From positions 2,666,001-2,730,000 of the forward strand of contig NZ_CP036319.1 of the NCBI RefSeq assembly GCF_007752935.1: DNA of 64,000 nucleotides, read 5' to 3'. The translations under genes and the position numbers were made by a program. Position 1 is the first letter of the stretch. Every line of letters starts with the position of its first letter. This stretch comes from Crateriforma conspicua. Lineage in GTDB: Bacteria; Planctomycetota; Planctomycetia; Pirellulales; Pirellulaceae. Below the pieces are notes generated by a model. It saw nothing but the letters and a program-made list of their open reading frames with translations, was not told where the DNA came from and did not search any database. Shown here piece after piece: positions 10,006-17,635 of this stretch.

Positions 10006-10774
10006 CGCTAGTCCGGCTGTGGCCAATGGGGCGAGTGATTCCAGAATGGTGACTTTGCGATCACCCAGAATCCAGACGGGGATCCGATGCGCGTCTGGAT
10101 GTGATGGACCGACACGCCCTCGGCATCATGTGCAAAGTGGATACCGACGCTGACGTGACCGACGCATTCTGTGACAGAACCGAAATCGATTCAAAGGGCA
10201 AAACCGACAGGCTGTCGCATTGCGTCAATATGCCGCGAGTCGACGAAGACCCTCACCAGTTTTCCAACAGCGCACTACCTATTCTGGGCGGTCCATGAAA
10301 ACCCGGCTCCGTGTCGACCTTGGCGGATCGGTGGTTTCGGACGGGCGTCAACGGTCTCACCAGACGAGCATCGACGAAGGATTTGTGCTTGGTTGGCTCG
10401 CCAAGGCGATTGGTTTGCGGCAACCATTCAAACCCCTCGGTTCGCTCTTCTTGCAAATTCCTTGTCGCTACGCCAGACGTCCGCTGGTGTAGCTCGATCG
10501 CAAGGGGCGAAAAATTCCGCCGCCGTTTGGACGCTCCAAGATTGGAGGATTGATCGAAAACAGGGCATCGGGGATGGTTTTGGAACCCCCCGTCGATGCT
10601 TGCTTGATACGATGTAGGCTGCGTCGATTCGTCGCGGACGGAGTTCGTGAACGAAAAATTGCACGGCTCATGACAGAAAGGCACGAGCCGCAGCGACGTT
10701 TCGGCTACTTCCATGATCTCGGCAACCCCGGCTCGGCTGGCCGCCCCTCGTGAACCCTTGGCGCTTGATTGAAC
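10006..10774. other. Long intergenic region upstream of cydA and the sigma-factor stub
   Basis: About 770 bases lie between divergent cydA and the ECF sigma remnant. Several open frames exist on both strands, but none shows a conserved motif, signal sequence or convincing start. The region must contain the cydA promoter; no clear FNR-like or other operator was recognised. The part nearest 10775 probably held the promoter and leader of the former sigma-factor gene. Confidence 0.4.
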
Positions 10775-10957
10775 ATGAACCCGAAGTACGAAGACACGGT
10801 CAATGTCACACAAATACTTTCGGATATTGAGTCGGGAGATCCACATGCCGCTTCGGATCTGCTTCCCTTGATCTATGGCGAATTGCGTCAGCTGGCGGCG
10901 GCACGAATGATCAATGAGCGGGCGGACCACACGCTGCAGGCAACTGCACTGGTCCAT
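10775..10957 (+). pseudogene. ECF-type RNA polymerase sigma factor, N-terminal stub
   Basis: From the ATG at 10775, 61 residues match the start of planctomycete ECF sigma factors: [20 protein letters not shown], then [15 protein letters not shown] and the hallmark [10 protein letters not shown]. In intact members this runs on into EAYLRL and regions 2 and 4. Here similarity stops after 10957. The frame then enters the repeat motif CAAAGGGGTCAGGCG and, from 10982, an IS4-like element. Regions 2 and 4, needed for core and promoter binding, are absent and were not found on the far side of the IS. The gene is therefore a remnant and cannot act as a sigma factor. Confidence 0.85.
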
Positions 10958-10981
10958 GACCGAGACCAAAGGGGTCAGGCG

Positions 10982-12557
10982 CAATACTGTTCGGCTCACC
11001 TTATGCACTGATGCGGTTTGGGCGGCTTTTGCGTGGGAGGCAGTGCGACGCCGCAAATGCGACGAAGGGTTTGGCAACGCGAACACGAGTCGACCGCGCA
11101 GCAGGGAACCGCCCAAGTGGCTTCACTTCGGTCGGTGCGCATTGCTCCTACAGAGCCTTCGGTTTCAATTTTTTGATATGAGCTTCTAGTTCCTCCAAGC
11201 TCGCCCAGCCGAGTAAATAAAAGCAGATCATCTCGTAGGTCCGTTTGTTCGGTTGACCCCCGGTGTAGATCAGGATCAGCAGGCAAGCGATGATGGCTAA
11301 GTACATTTGAATCTCGACGCCTGCCGGCTTGGTGCTCAGTAGATGCCGACAGCCCAGAAGCTGTTTGATCATTCGGAAGAACAGTTCGATGAGCCAGCGA
11401 AGCCGGTAGGCTTCGGCAATCAGTTCCGCCGGAACGTCCATTAAGTTCGTGACCAATCGCAGTCGACCATCGCAGTGAGAGCCTTTGCTGCCAGTGCGGA
11501 CATGCGGCGGGACTTCGATTTCGATGTAACGAACCGGATGATCGCTTGCGACCGTTTTGCGGTTGCTGGTGTGAGCTCCCAAAACGACTTCTCGGTCGAT
11601 GCGGACACCGGCGTCGCGATCTGCTGCGGTTAGGTCTCGCTCACAAAGGATCTTCGGCGTGCTGTTGTCGCGGGCTCGGCAAATGTAGCTGCTTCGGGCG
11701 GCGTTGATTTGGTTGAACAATTCAAACTTGGCATACCCACGATCAATCACATAGCAGCGATCTGGTTGCAAGACGGAAGCCAGGACTGCCTTTTCGTCAT
11801 CTTTCCCCTTGGGCTTGGCTGGCGTGGCATCGATTCGCTCGGGGATTCCGCGAAGGATCTCGAAATGAGTGTGCATGCGGTATCCATCAACCGACCTACC
11901 TTTAGTCGTTCCGCCTGCCTTATCAGGCAGCCAAGCCAAAGATGCCACACGCACGGCCGTCTTGAAGACGCTGCCATCGACGGCGGTGAGTTGATGTCCG
12001 ATCACATCAAACTTCGATGGGTCGGCCGAGGGCACTTCGGTAGCAAGCTCCGCGGCGATCTTCTTGAGCGGCTCGGGGTCAAAGATGCTCACCGACTCGG
12101 AGAGCGATCCCAGCGAAGCTCGCCCGACGCCGAACTTCTTCTGGACATCTTTGAGTGTGCTGGCTTGCTGTAGTCCACGAAGCGATGTCAGGATCGGATT
12201 GAACATCCACATAAGAACTAGCACGCCGTACTGGTCCATGTGCAAATCACGATTGCAGGATTTGTCGCGTGCAGTACCGATCTCGTGCAGGGAATCCAAC
12301 AGTGGCCGGATCTTCTTGAAGAACTTCAGGCCCTGCAGTTCCGCGGCGCGAATATCAGGCGAGTCTTCCGAGGCCGCATCCCTGTCGCTGCCGAGGCTCT
12401 CGGTCGTTGGGCTTCGTTGTTTAGGGGGTCGGTTCGGCACTGACTCATCCGCTGCGTGTCAAACTGGCGGAACATCCGCCAAATTTGAATGCTTGCGCAA
12501 TCGCCGTGCCAAAAGTCGTTAAAATTCAATGTGCAACTTTCGTGCCGAACAGTATTG
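10982..12557 (-). mobile_element. IS4-like insertion sequence with 14-bp inverted ends and 9-bp target duplication
   Basis: A 1576-bp element. Its ends are perfect inverted repeats: CAATACTGTTCGGC at 10982-10995 and the complement GCCGAACAGTATTG at 12544-12557. The outside flanks are identical, GGTCAGGCG at 10973-10981 and 12558-12566, a 9-bp target-site duplication, which shows that the element arrived by transposition and has not been rearranged since. One transposase gene (11148-12440, minus) fills most of it. The target was itself a copy of the CGCCTGACCCCTTTG repeat. The intact ends, duplication and reading frame suggest a recent insertion. Confidence 0.93.
11148..12440 (-). CDS. IS4-family DDE transposase
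   Basis: A 430-residue transposase encoded by the element at 10982-12557. It has the DDE arrangement of the IS4 superfamily. The first Asp is in TAVDGSVFKTA near residue 155 and the second in YVIDRGYAKFELF near 235. The glutamate is in the YREK-like block YRLRWLIELFFRMIKQLLG near residue 350. The beta-strand insertion between the second D and the E is present, as usual for IS4. The C-terminus ends in a basic AHIKKLKPKAL. No frameshift or internal stop is visible, so the enzyme is probably active. Transcription is from the right end of the element leftward. Confidence 0.93.
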   Translation of the reverse strand: MPNRPPKQRSPTTESLGSDRDAASEDSPDIRAAELQGLKFFKKIRPLLDSLHEIGTARDKSCNRDLHMDQYGVLVLMWMFNPILTSLRGLQQASTLKDVQKKFGVGRASLGSLSESVSIFDPEPLKKIAAELATEVPSADPSKFDVIGHQLTAVDGSVFKTAVRVASLAWLPDKAGGTTKGRSVDGYRMHTHFEILRGIPERIDATPAKPKGKDDEKAVLASVLQPDRCYVIDRGYAKFELFNQINAARSSYICRARDNSTPKILCERDLTAADRDAGVRIDREVVLGAHTSNRKTVASDHPVRYIEIEVPPHVRTGSKGSHCDGRLRLVTNLMDVPAELIAEAYRLRWLIELFFRMIKQLLGCRHLLSTKPAGVEIQMYLAIIACLLILIYTGGQPNKRTYEMICFYLLGWASLEELEAHIKKLKPKAL

Positions 12558-12856
12558 GGTCAGGCGTCTTTGATGGGTTGTTCAGCCGGAGCATGAGAGT
12601 GCAACGATTCTTGATGAAGCTGATACAAAGCGGCGTTGTCGGTGGGCGGCCAAGACGCACGCTTCGCGTTCGGGACGATAACAGGCACACGCCACGAAGA
12701 GACTTGGTAGGGCGTATCAAACGCAACTCAGTTCCGGCGGGGGCGTCGTGATTTAGGGTTCGGCAGTTGTTGCCAGTGCTTCGTCGCTGCGTTCCGCGAT
12801 CCGGCTTACGTTGGGACTCGGTATGGAGAGCAATACCGGTGGTGCTTCGTCCCGTG

Positions 12857-13034
12857 GCTGAATGCTCCAGCATCCGGGCACCGCCCCTTCCTTTGGTCCC
12901 GCGCATCACGCCCTGTCTTCACCACAACACGCCTCAATGAGCGAGCAGTCGACTTTGTTGCCTTCCATGTCCAAGACGTCCCTCTGGGCCTGTCACAGCA
13001 GACGTCACCGAAACAAAGAGGCCTGACCCCTTTG
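12857..13034 (+). repeat. Degenerate ~180-bp tandem unit, copy 1, ending in CGCCTGACCCCTTTG-type motif
   Basis: This segment and 13060-13240 align along their length: both begin GCTGAATGC, share CAACACGCCTCAATGAGCGAG and GACGTCCCTCTGGGCCTGTC, and end with GCCTGACCCCTTTG after an A-rich stretch. They differ at many positions, so the duplication is old. Neither carries a convincing reading frame. The space from 12567 to 12856 before it shows nothing recognisable. Confidence 0.8.
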
Positions 13035-13059
13035 TGGATTCGACCCCTTTGTGGATTTA

Positions 13060-13240
13060 GCTGAATGCACCAGCAATTAGGCTCCGCCTCCTCCCGATGG
13101 TCCCACACATCACGCCCAGTCTCCACAACAACACGCCTCAATGAGCGAGTGTTCGACTGTGATGTCCTCCATGTTCAAGACGTCCCTCTGGGCCTGTCGA
13201 CCGCGGGCATCACCGCGAAAAAAAACGCCTGACCCCTTTG
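13060..13240 (+). repeat. Degenerate ~180-bp tandem unit, copy 2
   Basis: Second copy of the unit described at 12857-13034, with the same order of conserved blocks and the same terminal motif at 13227-13240. Immediately afterwards the 12-mer TTTGTTTTGCTC is repeated (13237-13260), and a further CGCCTGACCCCTTTG copy follows at 13260-13274. This indicates repeated slippage or recombination around the motif. Confidence 0.8.
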
Positions 13241-13289
13241 TTTTGCTCTTTGTTTTGCTCGCCTGACCCCTTTGTTTTGCTCGGGAGCG

Positions 13290-13508
13290 ATGGTTTCGGA
13301 AGAGGGGGCGGAAGGAGAGGAGATCACGCGGTGCGTGTACTCAACGCACAGCCTGCGAGCGACAACCGCTACACTGCTTCTGGATGCGGGCGCGGATATT
13401 TGTAAGGTCCAGGAGCTTCTGGGGCACCGGCACGTGACGACGACCTAAATCTACGACAAGCGGCGGCGTGCCGCGTCAGACTCGGCCAGTCATGACGTGC
13501 CGGTCTAG
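13290..13508 (+). pseudogene. Tyrosine recombinase (integrase), C-terminal remnant with nonsense mutation
   Basis: The frame from the ATG at 13290 reads into the C-terminal catalytic signature of phage/plasmid-type tyrosine recombinases: [16 protein letters not shown] (HxLR box) and [13 protein letters not shown], then an in-frame TAA at 13446-13448 where family members usually have Gln, then IYDKRRRA containing the nucleophilic tyrosine. A final TAG is at 13506. The N-terminal and core-binding domains are missing. The protein is therefore doubly inactivated. It marks a former integrative element in this island. Identification rests on these blocks and is secure as a family call. Confidence 0.85.
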
Positions 13509-13657
13509 ACAGTCTATTGTGCTAAATGGGCAGCGAGGCATTTTTGTAGAAACGGCAGGCGGGGAGTGCGTTTGGTGAAGGCGGAAACGCCCACAAGAAT
13601 ATGCTTCAATACGCGAGGCACCTGTCAGTCTCCGTTTCTTTTTCGCAGCCTCGTGCG

Positions 13658-14497
13658 TCAATCCTGCTCGACGATGGCATTCTGCCACCAGAGCTCAAGC
13701 TCCGCAGAGGCCTCGAACATACGTTCTCGCCTTGCGGTTGGAAGACTGCTGATCCACGCAACTGCTTCGTCCCCATTCTGAAACACGCCTTTCAATTCCA
13801 TAAACTTCAAGTATGACTTCGGTCCTATCACGGTGAGTAGTTTCAAAAAAACGTTTTCTCGCCCCTGCAAAAACTCCCGCTCTTTTGCAGCAAAATCCGC
13901 AGGGCGTTCTCGACGTACTTTTGAAAACAACAGCCTTAACTTCCGATCCAGCGCTGATAACTCCGCGAGCGTTTTCTTTTTTTCGGAATCGATTCCGATT
14001 TGCTCTCGAACGAACTCGATTTCCAGTGAGGCGATGCCTAGATAGCTAACAACCTCCTTCAGCACCAATTCTCGCTCTGCGGGTTTCAGGTTCTGCTCGA
14101 ACCAATCGAGAATTTGATCATCGGCATCGCTGATGCTTTCTTCAGTTGTTGCACGAATCTCGCTCTTCAATCCCTCTTCATCTTCAATCCCCAAGGAAAG
14201 TATTTGGCCATCATCGATTACACGCTGCATCAGCTCACCATGGCGAGCTGAAAGCTTTTTGAGCTCTGTCTGCTGCTCGGCACTCAGGGACAGCCCTGGA
14301 ACGACACCCTCCAGCGAAGCAAGAACTCGAACAATGGATGGCCGACTCGCGAATTCATGCGATAGCTCATCCCAAGGCCGTTGTTGCACTGAGTCTCGTG
14401 ACCTCGGCTCCAGTACATTGGAAGGCTGATTTGCCGACAGGCACGACATTCCAGCTAAGAAGAAAGATGCAAAAAAAGAGATGCGAAACATGTTCAT
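13658..14497 (-). CDS. Secreted protein of unknown function, helix-rich
   Basis: A 279-residue protein whose ATG at 14497 begins a clear signal peptide (MNMFRISFFASFFLAGMSCLSA, with a possible lipobox-like Ser-Cys). The frame is open further upstream but without signal-like or conserved content. The mature part is predicted to be largely alpha-helical and charged. It includes SLSAEQQTELKKLSARHGEL, a pattern seen in planctomycete exported proteins with LTxxQ-like helices. No catalytic motif was found. Base composition is visibly more AT-rich than the flanking housekeeping genes, in keeping with its position inside the mobile island between an integrase remnant and an IS5 element. Function is unknown; it could be cargo of the former integrative element. 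Confidence 0.7.
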   Translation of the reverse strand: MNMFRISFFASFFLAGMSCLSANQPSNVLEPRSRDSVQQRPWDELSHEFASRPSIVRVLASLEGVVPGLSLSAEQQTELKKLSARHGELMQRVIDDGQILSLGIEDEEGLKSEIRATTEESISDADDQILDWFEQNLKPAERELVLKEVVSYLGIASLEIEFVREQIGIDSEKKKTLAELSALDRKLRLLFSKVRRERPADFAAKEREFLQGRENVFLKLLTVIGPKSYLKFMELKGVFQNGDEAVAWISSLPTARRERMFEASAELELWWQNAIVEQD

Positions 14498-14718
14498 TTC
14501 CAAAATCCCAAAGAAACGTAAATGACGGAGCAAATCTTCCCAAGGACAATGCCAGTGCAACGATTTGCAACTCGGCGTTGTCTTAAGCATGCATAAATCT
14601 CTCAGCAAGTGCGACCGAGATCAATCTATACTTGGTCGAGCCAGGGGTTCAATAGACTTACGGAGGAGGAAGCGGGGTCGGAACTTTGTACAATGGAGTG
14701 AATGTCCGATGTATACTA

Positions 14719-15638
14719 GGCACTGTTTAACAAACTGATCTGGCGAAATTTGAACGCATCGGACAGCCTCCCGGAGTACCTACCAAAGTGCTCCAAGGAG
14801 GAAGCCCAATGCCCCGACATCGTCTCACGGATCGAGAGTTCAATGCAATCCGTCACTTGCTGCCAAAACAGCGAACGGGCAAAAAAGGTCGGCCTTGGGT
14901 CGATCACCGTTCGGTGATCGACGGCATCTTTTGGATTCTAGAAACCGGCAGTCCGTGGAGGGATCTGCCCGAGGTGTTTGGAAAGTGGCAAACCGTTTAC
15001 GCGAGATTTCGACGCTGGAACCTGGAGGGCCTTTGGGACCGGGTCTACAACGCAATACTAAGGCGACTGGACAAACTCGACAAAATTGATCGAACGCTCT
15101 GGTGTGTCGATGGAAGCGTCATCCGTGCGCATCGGTGTTCCGCGGGAATGATTCCACAAAGCGAGGAGAACGACGAACTGGTCGCTTTGGGACGTTCTCG
15201 CGGAGGCTACTCGACCAAAATCCACATCCTCTGTGACGGCCAAGGAACGCTGCTGGGAATCACCGCGACCGGTGGGCAACGTCATGAATCCACCGAACTG
15301 GAGAATCTAATCGACCACTGCGAACTGAGCCTGCATCGCTATGATTCTCGCCCCGACGCGATCGCTGGCGACAAAGGATATAGCAGCCACGCGATTCGAG
15401 ATCTTCTTCGTGAGTTGGGGATCGAACCGGTGATCGGATCAAAGTCCAACGAATCGCGTGAAGAGGAATTTGATCGCGAAGCCTATCGTCGTCGCAACAT
15501 CGTTGAACGCTTGATTGGATGGTTAAAAGAATCACGACGGGTTGCAACGCGATACGATAAGCTTGCTTGCTCGTACCTTGCATTCGTGCAACTCGCCGCC
15601 CTGCGACGAGCCTTAAAACTGATTTGTTAAACAGTGCC
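14719..15638 (+). mobile_element. IS5-family insertion sequence, 16-bp perfect inverted ends
   Basis: A 920-bp element with ends GGCACTGTTTAACAAA at 14719-14734 and the exact complement at 15623-15638. Both ends are flanked by TA, and with the terminal G/C read CTAG, in line with the YTAR or TA targets of the IS5 family. A single transposase gene fills it; its stop codon (TAA 15628-15630) lies inside the right inverted repeat. The first 11 bases of the ends are shared with the MITE at 39661-39790. Confidence 0.93.
14809..15630 (+). CDS. IS5-family transposase
   Basis: A 273-residue single-frame transposase. The ATG at 14809 is chosen because AAGGAGGA lies seven bases upstream; an alternative GTG further 5' has no such site. 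The N-terminus carries the DUF4096-type block LTDREFNAIRHLLP and GRPWVDHRSVIDGIFWIL. The DDE residues are in CVDGSVIRAHRCSAG, AGDKGYSSHAIRDLL and the C-terminal YRRRNIVERLIGWLKESRR. No frameshift is visible, unlike the two-frame IS427 members. It belongs to the element at 14719-15638 and looks intact. Confidence 0.95.
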   Translation: MPRHRLTDREFNAIRHLLPKQRTGKKGRPWVDHRSVIDGIFWILETGSPWRDLPEVFGKWQTVYARFRRWNLEGLWDRVYNAILRRLDKLDKIDRTLWCVDGSVIRAHRCSAGMIPQSEENDELVALGRSRGGYSTKIHILCDGQGTLLGITATGGQRHESTELENLIDHCELSLHRYDSRPDAIAGDKGYSSHAIRDLLRELGIEPVIGSKSNESREEEFDREAYRRRNIVERLIGWLKESRRVATRYDKLACSYLAFVQLAALRRALKLIC

Positions 15639-15948
15639 TAGCCAACTGCTTCGGCCCCTGCCGGAGGTGCGATGAAGGTAACGACGTCGTGCTGAGCATC
15701 CGATCCGGGGGAAACGTAGGCCAGCTATTGAGCTCCGGAATCTTTATGCTTCCGTGTGCCGACTTTGTCCTGACAAGGGGAAGGCAACATCGGGTCGATC
15801 GCTACTTGGGCGAGATCGATGCGAACACGGCGGAGTCTGTGAACCTGTGCATGCGTGGACATTCCAAACGCGAGAACCGGGAGATCCTATCGGCGGCCAG
15901 GCAGCAAGCTTGGCCCGGTCAGGGAACCACTCAGTGGGAAAGCCTGAC

Positions 15949-17442
15949 ATGAACGCCGATGGGAAGTCAGACGGCTTCGTAGTACCGCCGACTCGGATGA
16001 ACAACGCGGGGGCTGAACCCTCGGCGGAGTCCGCCGAGGGAAGGGAGCCGACGAAGAAGAACGCAGATCAAACCGACGTGTCCCGCGCACCGAAGCGGAA
16101 ACGTGGCAGGTCTTACGGTTTGGCAGGCGTGCGTGAGACGGCTCGGGCGCAGCCCGAGTTGAAGTTCACGTCGTTGCTGCATCACGTCAACGAGAACCTG
16201 TTGACCGAAGCCTTCTTCGATTTGAAGAAGACCGCGGCGGTGGGCGTCGATGTAGTGACGTGGCACGACTACGAACAGGGCCTGGAAGATCGCATCGCCG
16301 ATCTTCACGGTCGCGTTCACCGGGGAAGCTACCGAGCAAAGCCTTCGAAGAGAATCTACATCACCAAAGCCGATGGGCGCGAGCGTCCAATCGGGATTGC
16401 TTCGCTGGAGGACAAGGTCGTCCAGAAAGCGGTCGGTTGGGTTTTGCAGTGCATCTACGAGCAGGACTTTCTCGGCTTCAGCTATGGCTTCCGGCCCGGA
16501 AGGAGTCAGCACAAGGCGCTCGATGCGCTCAGTGTTGCTTTGACGAGCAAGAAGGTGAACTGGGTATTGGACGCCGATGTGAAAGGTTTCTTTGACAACA
16601 TGAACCATGACTGGTTGATGAAGTTTCTGGAACACCGCATCGCGGACAAACGTGTGCTCCGTTTGATCGGCAAATGGCTTCGTGCCGGTGTCAGTGATGA
16701 CGGGGAGTGGTCCGAGACGAAGGTGGGGACGCCACAGGGAGCGGTGATTTCCCCGCTGCTTGCGAACATATACCTTCACTACGTCTTAGACCTCTGGATT
16801 CAAAGCTGGCGTAATCGTCGCGGTCGTGGCGACATGGTCATCATACGCTTCGCGGATGATTTCGTTGTCGGGTTTCAGCACAAGTACGAGGCCGAAGCGT
16901 TCCTGGAAGAACTTCGAGAACGTTTTGCCAAGTTCAGTCTGGAGCTTCACGGCCAAAAGACTCGGCTGATTGAGTTCGGTCGGTTCGCCATGAGCAACCG
17001 CAAAGAGCGCGGGGAGGGTCGACCGGAAACGTTCGACTTTCTCGGCTTTACGCACCGCTGTGATGTGACCCGGTCACATGGCTGGTTCACGATCCGTCGC
17101 GAGACGATCGCCAAGCGAATGCGTGCAACGCTTGCGGCGATCAAGGCGAAACTGCGTCAGCGTCGGCATTGGCCGGTGGGCGTCGTTGGTAGGTGGCTAG
17201 CCCGAGTCATGCGTGGCTGGCTGAACTACCACGCGGTGCCGGGGAACATGGTCCGGTTGCAACAGTTTCGCAATGAAGTCGCTAAGCTTTGGCTTGCCGT
17301 GCTTCGTCGCCGAAGCCAACGCAGCACGTGGACATGGACTCGAATGCAACGTCTAGCACGCAAGCATCTGCCAACACCGAGAATCTTACACAGCTACCCT
17401 CAGCAAAACTTTCACGCCCGATTCGACGTAGGAGCCGGATGA
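15949..17442 (+). CDS. Group II intron-encoded reverse transcriptase/maturase
   Basis: A 497-residue LtrA-like protein. The ATG at 15949 is used; the frame is open upstream, but that sequence is intron RNA domain I-III. Residues about 70-330 are the reverse transcriptase: RPIGIASLEDKVVQKAV, YGFRPGRSQHKALDAL, GTPQGAVISPLLANIYLHY and the catalytic IIRFADDFVVGF (FADD in place of YADD). The X/maturase (GIIM) domain follows with RVMRGWLNYHAVPGN. No HNH endonuclease domain is visible after it. It binds its own intron RNA to assist splicing and retrohoming by target-primed reverse transcription. The stop codon lies inside intron domain V, which is tighter than usual. Confidence 0.95.
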   Translation: MNADGKSDGFVVPPTRMNNAGAEPSAESAEGREPTKKNADQTDVSRAPKRKRGRSYGLAGVRETARAQPELKFTSLLHHVNENLLTEAFFDLKKTAAVGVDVVTWHDYEQGLEDRIADLHGRVHRGSYRAKPSKRIYITKADGRERPIGIASLEDKVVQKAVGWVLQCIYEQDFLGFSYGFRPGRSQHKALDALSVALTSKKVNWVLDADVKGFFDNMNHDWLMKFLEHRIADKRVLRLIGKWLRAGVSDDGEWSETKVGTPQGAVISPLLANIYLHYVLDLWIQSWRNRRGRGDMVIIRFADDFVVGFQHKYEAEAFLEELRERFAKFSLELHGQKTRLIEFGRFAMSNRKERGEGRPETFDFLGFTHRCDVTRSHGWFTIRRETIAKRMRATLAAIKAKLRQRRHWPVGVVGRWLARVMRGWLNYHAVPGNMVRLQQFRNEVAKLWLAVLRRRSQRSTWTWTRMQRLARKHLPTPRILHSYPQQNFHARFDVGAG

Positions 17443-17463
17443 GGTAGACACGCAAGTCCGGAT
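17432..17463 (+). ncRNA. Group II intron domain V
   Basis: The 32-base hairpin pairs GAGCCGGA with TCCGGATC and contains the catalytic AGC triad near its base. It is followed at once by a domain VI-like stem. The maturase stop codon (17440-17442) lies inside this hairpin, so translation to the end of the gene would disturb the ribozyme core. Confidence 0.8.
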
Positions 17464-17537
17464 CTGTGCGGGGGGCGGCTGGCAACAGCCGTCCCTACCG
17501 CGATCGTATTTACAGTGTCCAAGCGGCCGTTTTATGT

Positions 17538-17558
17538 AAAAGACCCCCGTCCCCTTAA
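17538..17558 (+). repeat. AAAGACCCCCGTCCCCTTAA box
   Basis: The same box recurs at 43008-43029, 43339-43360 and 43474-43497, always as an A-run, GACC(C/T)CCGTCCCCTTAA and a GC-rich continuation. Here it lies between the group II intron end and the first recognisable codons of the truncated RHS gene, whose open frame actually begins inside it. Its nature is unknown; it behaves like a short dispersed repeat. Confidence 0.7.
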
Positions 17559-17635
17559 GGCGTCGTTCGGGACTGGACAGCAGCGGCGGCCTCTCGCCGC
17601 TCGTCGGCTCGGCATCGATCAACCTTCAAAGTGCC

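Larger units (their letters stand above)
15667..17498 (+). mobile_element. Group II intron with maturase (boundaries approximate)
   Basis: The probable 5' end is GTGCG at 15667, the usual start of group II introns. The reverse transcriptase-maturase gene follows at 15949. At 17432-17463 a domain V hairpin is visible, beginning GAGCCGGA and ending TCCGGATC with the AGC triad. It is followed by a domain VI-like hairpin, GGGCGGCTG-GCAA-CAGCCGTCC, and CTACC near 17498. Splice sites were inferred by eye. The intron lies 28 bases right of the IS5 element and just left of the truncated RHS gene. Domain I exon-binding sites were not assigned, so mobility class is uncertain. Confidence 0.85.

Noticed and set aside
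10253-11116. Long minus-strand frame (about 287 codons) across the sigma stub and upstream region
   Set aside because: It is antisense to the recognisable sigma-factor start, shows no motif or signal, and is explained by GC-rich codon bias on the other strand.
12857-13274. Possible CRISPR array at the CCTGACCCC repeats
   Set aside because: Unit spacing is irregular, the spacers are themselves repeated, and no cas gene is present.
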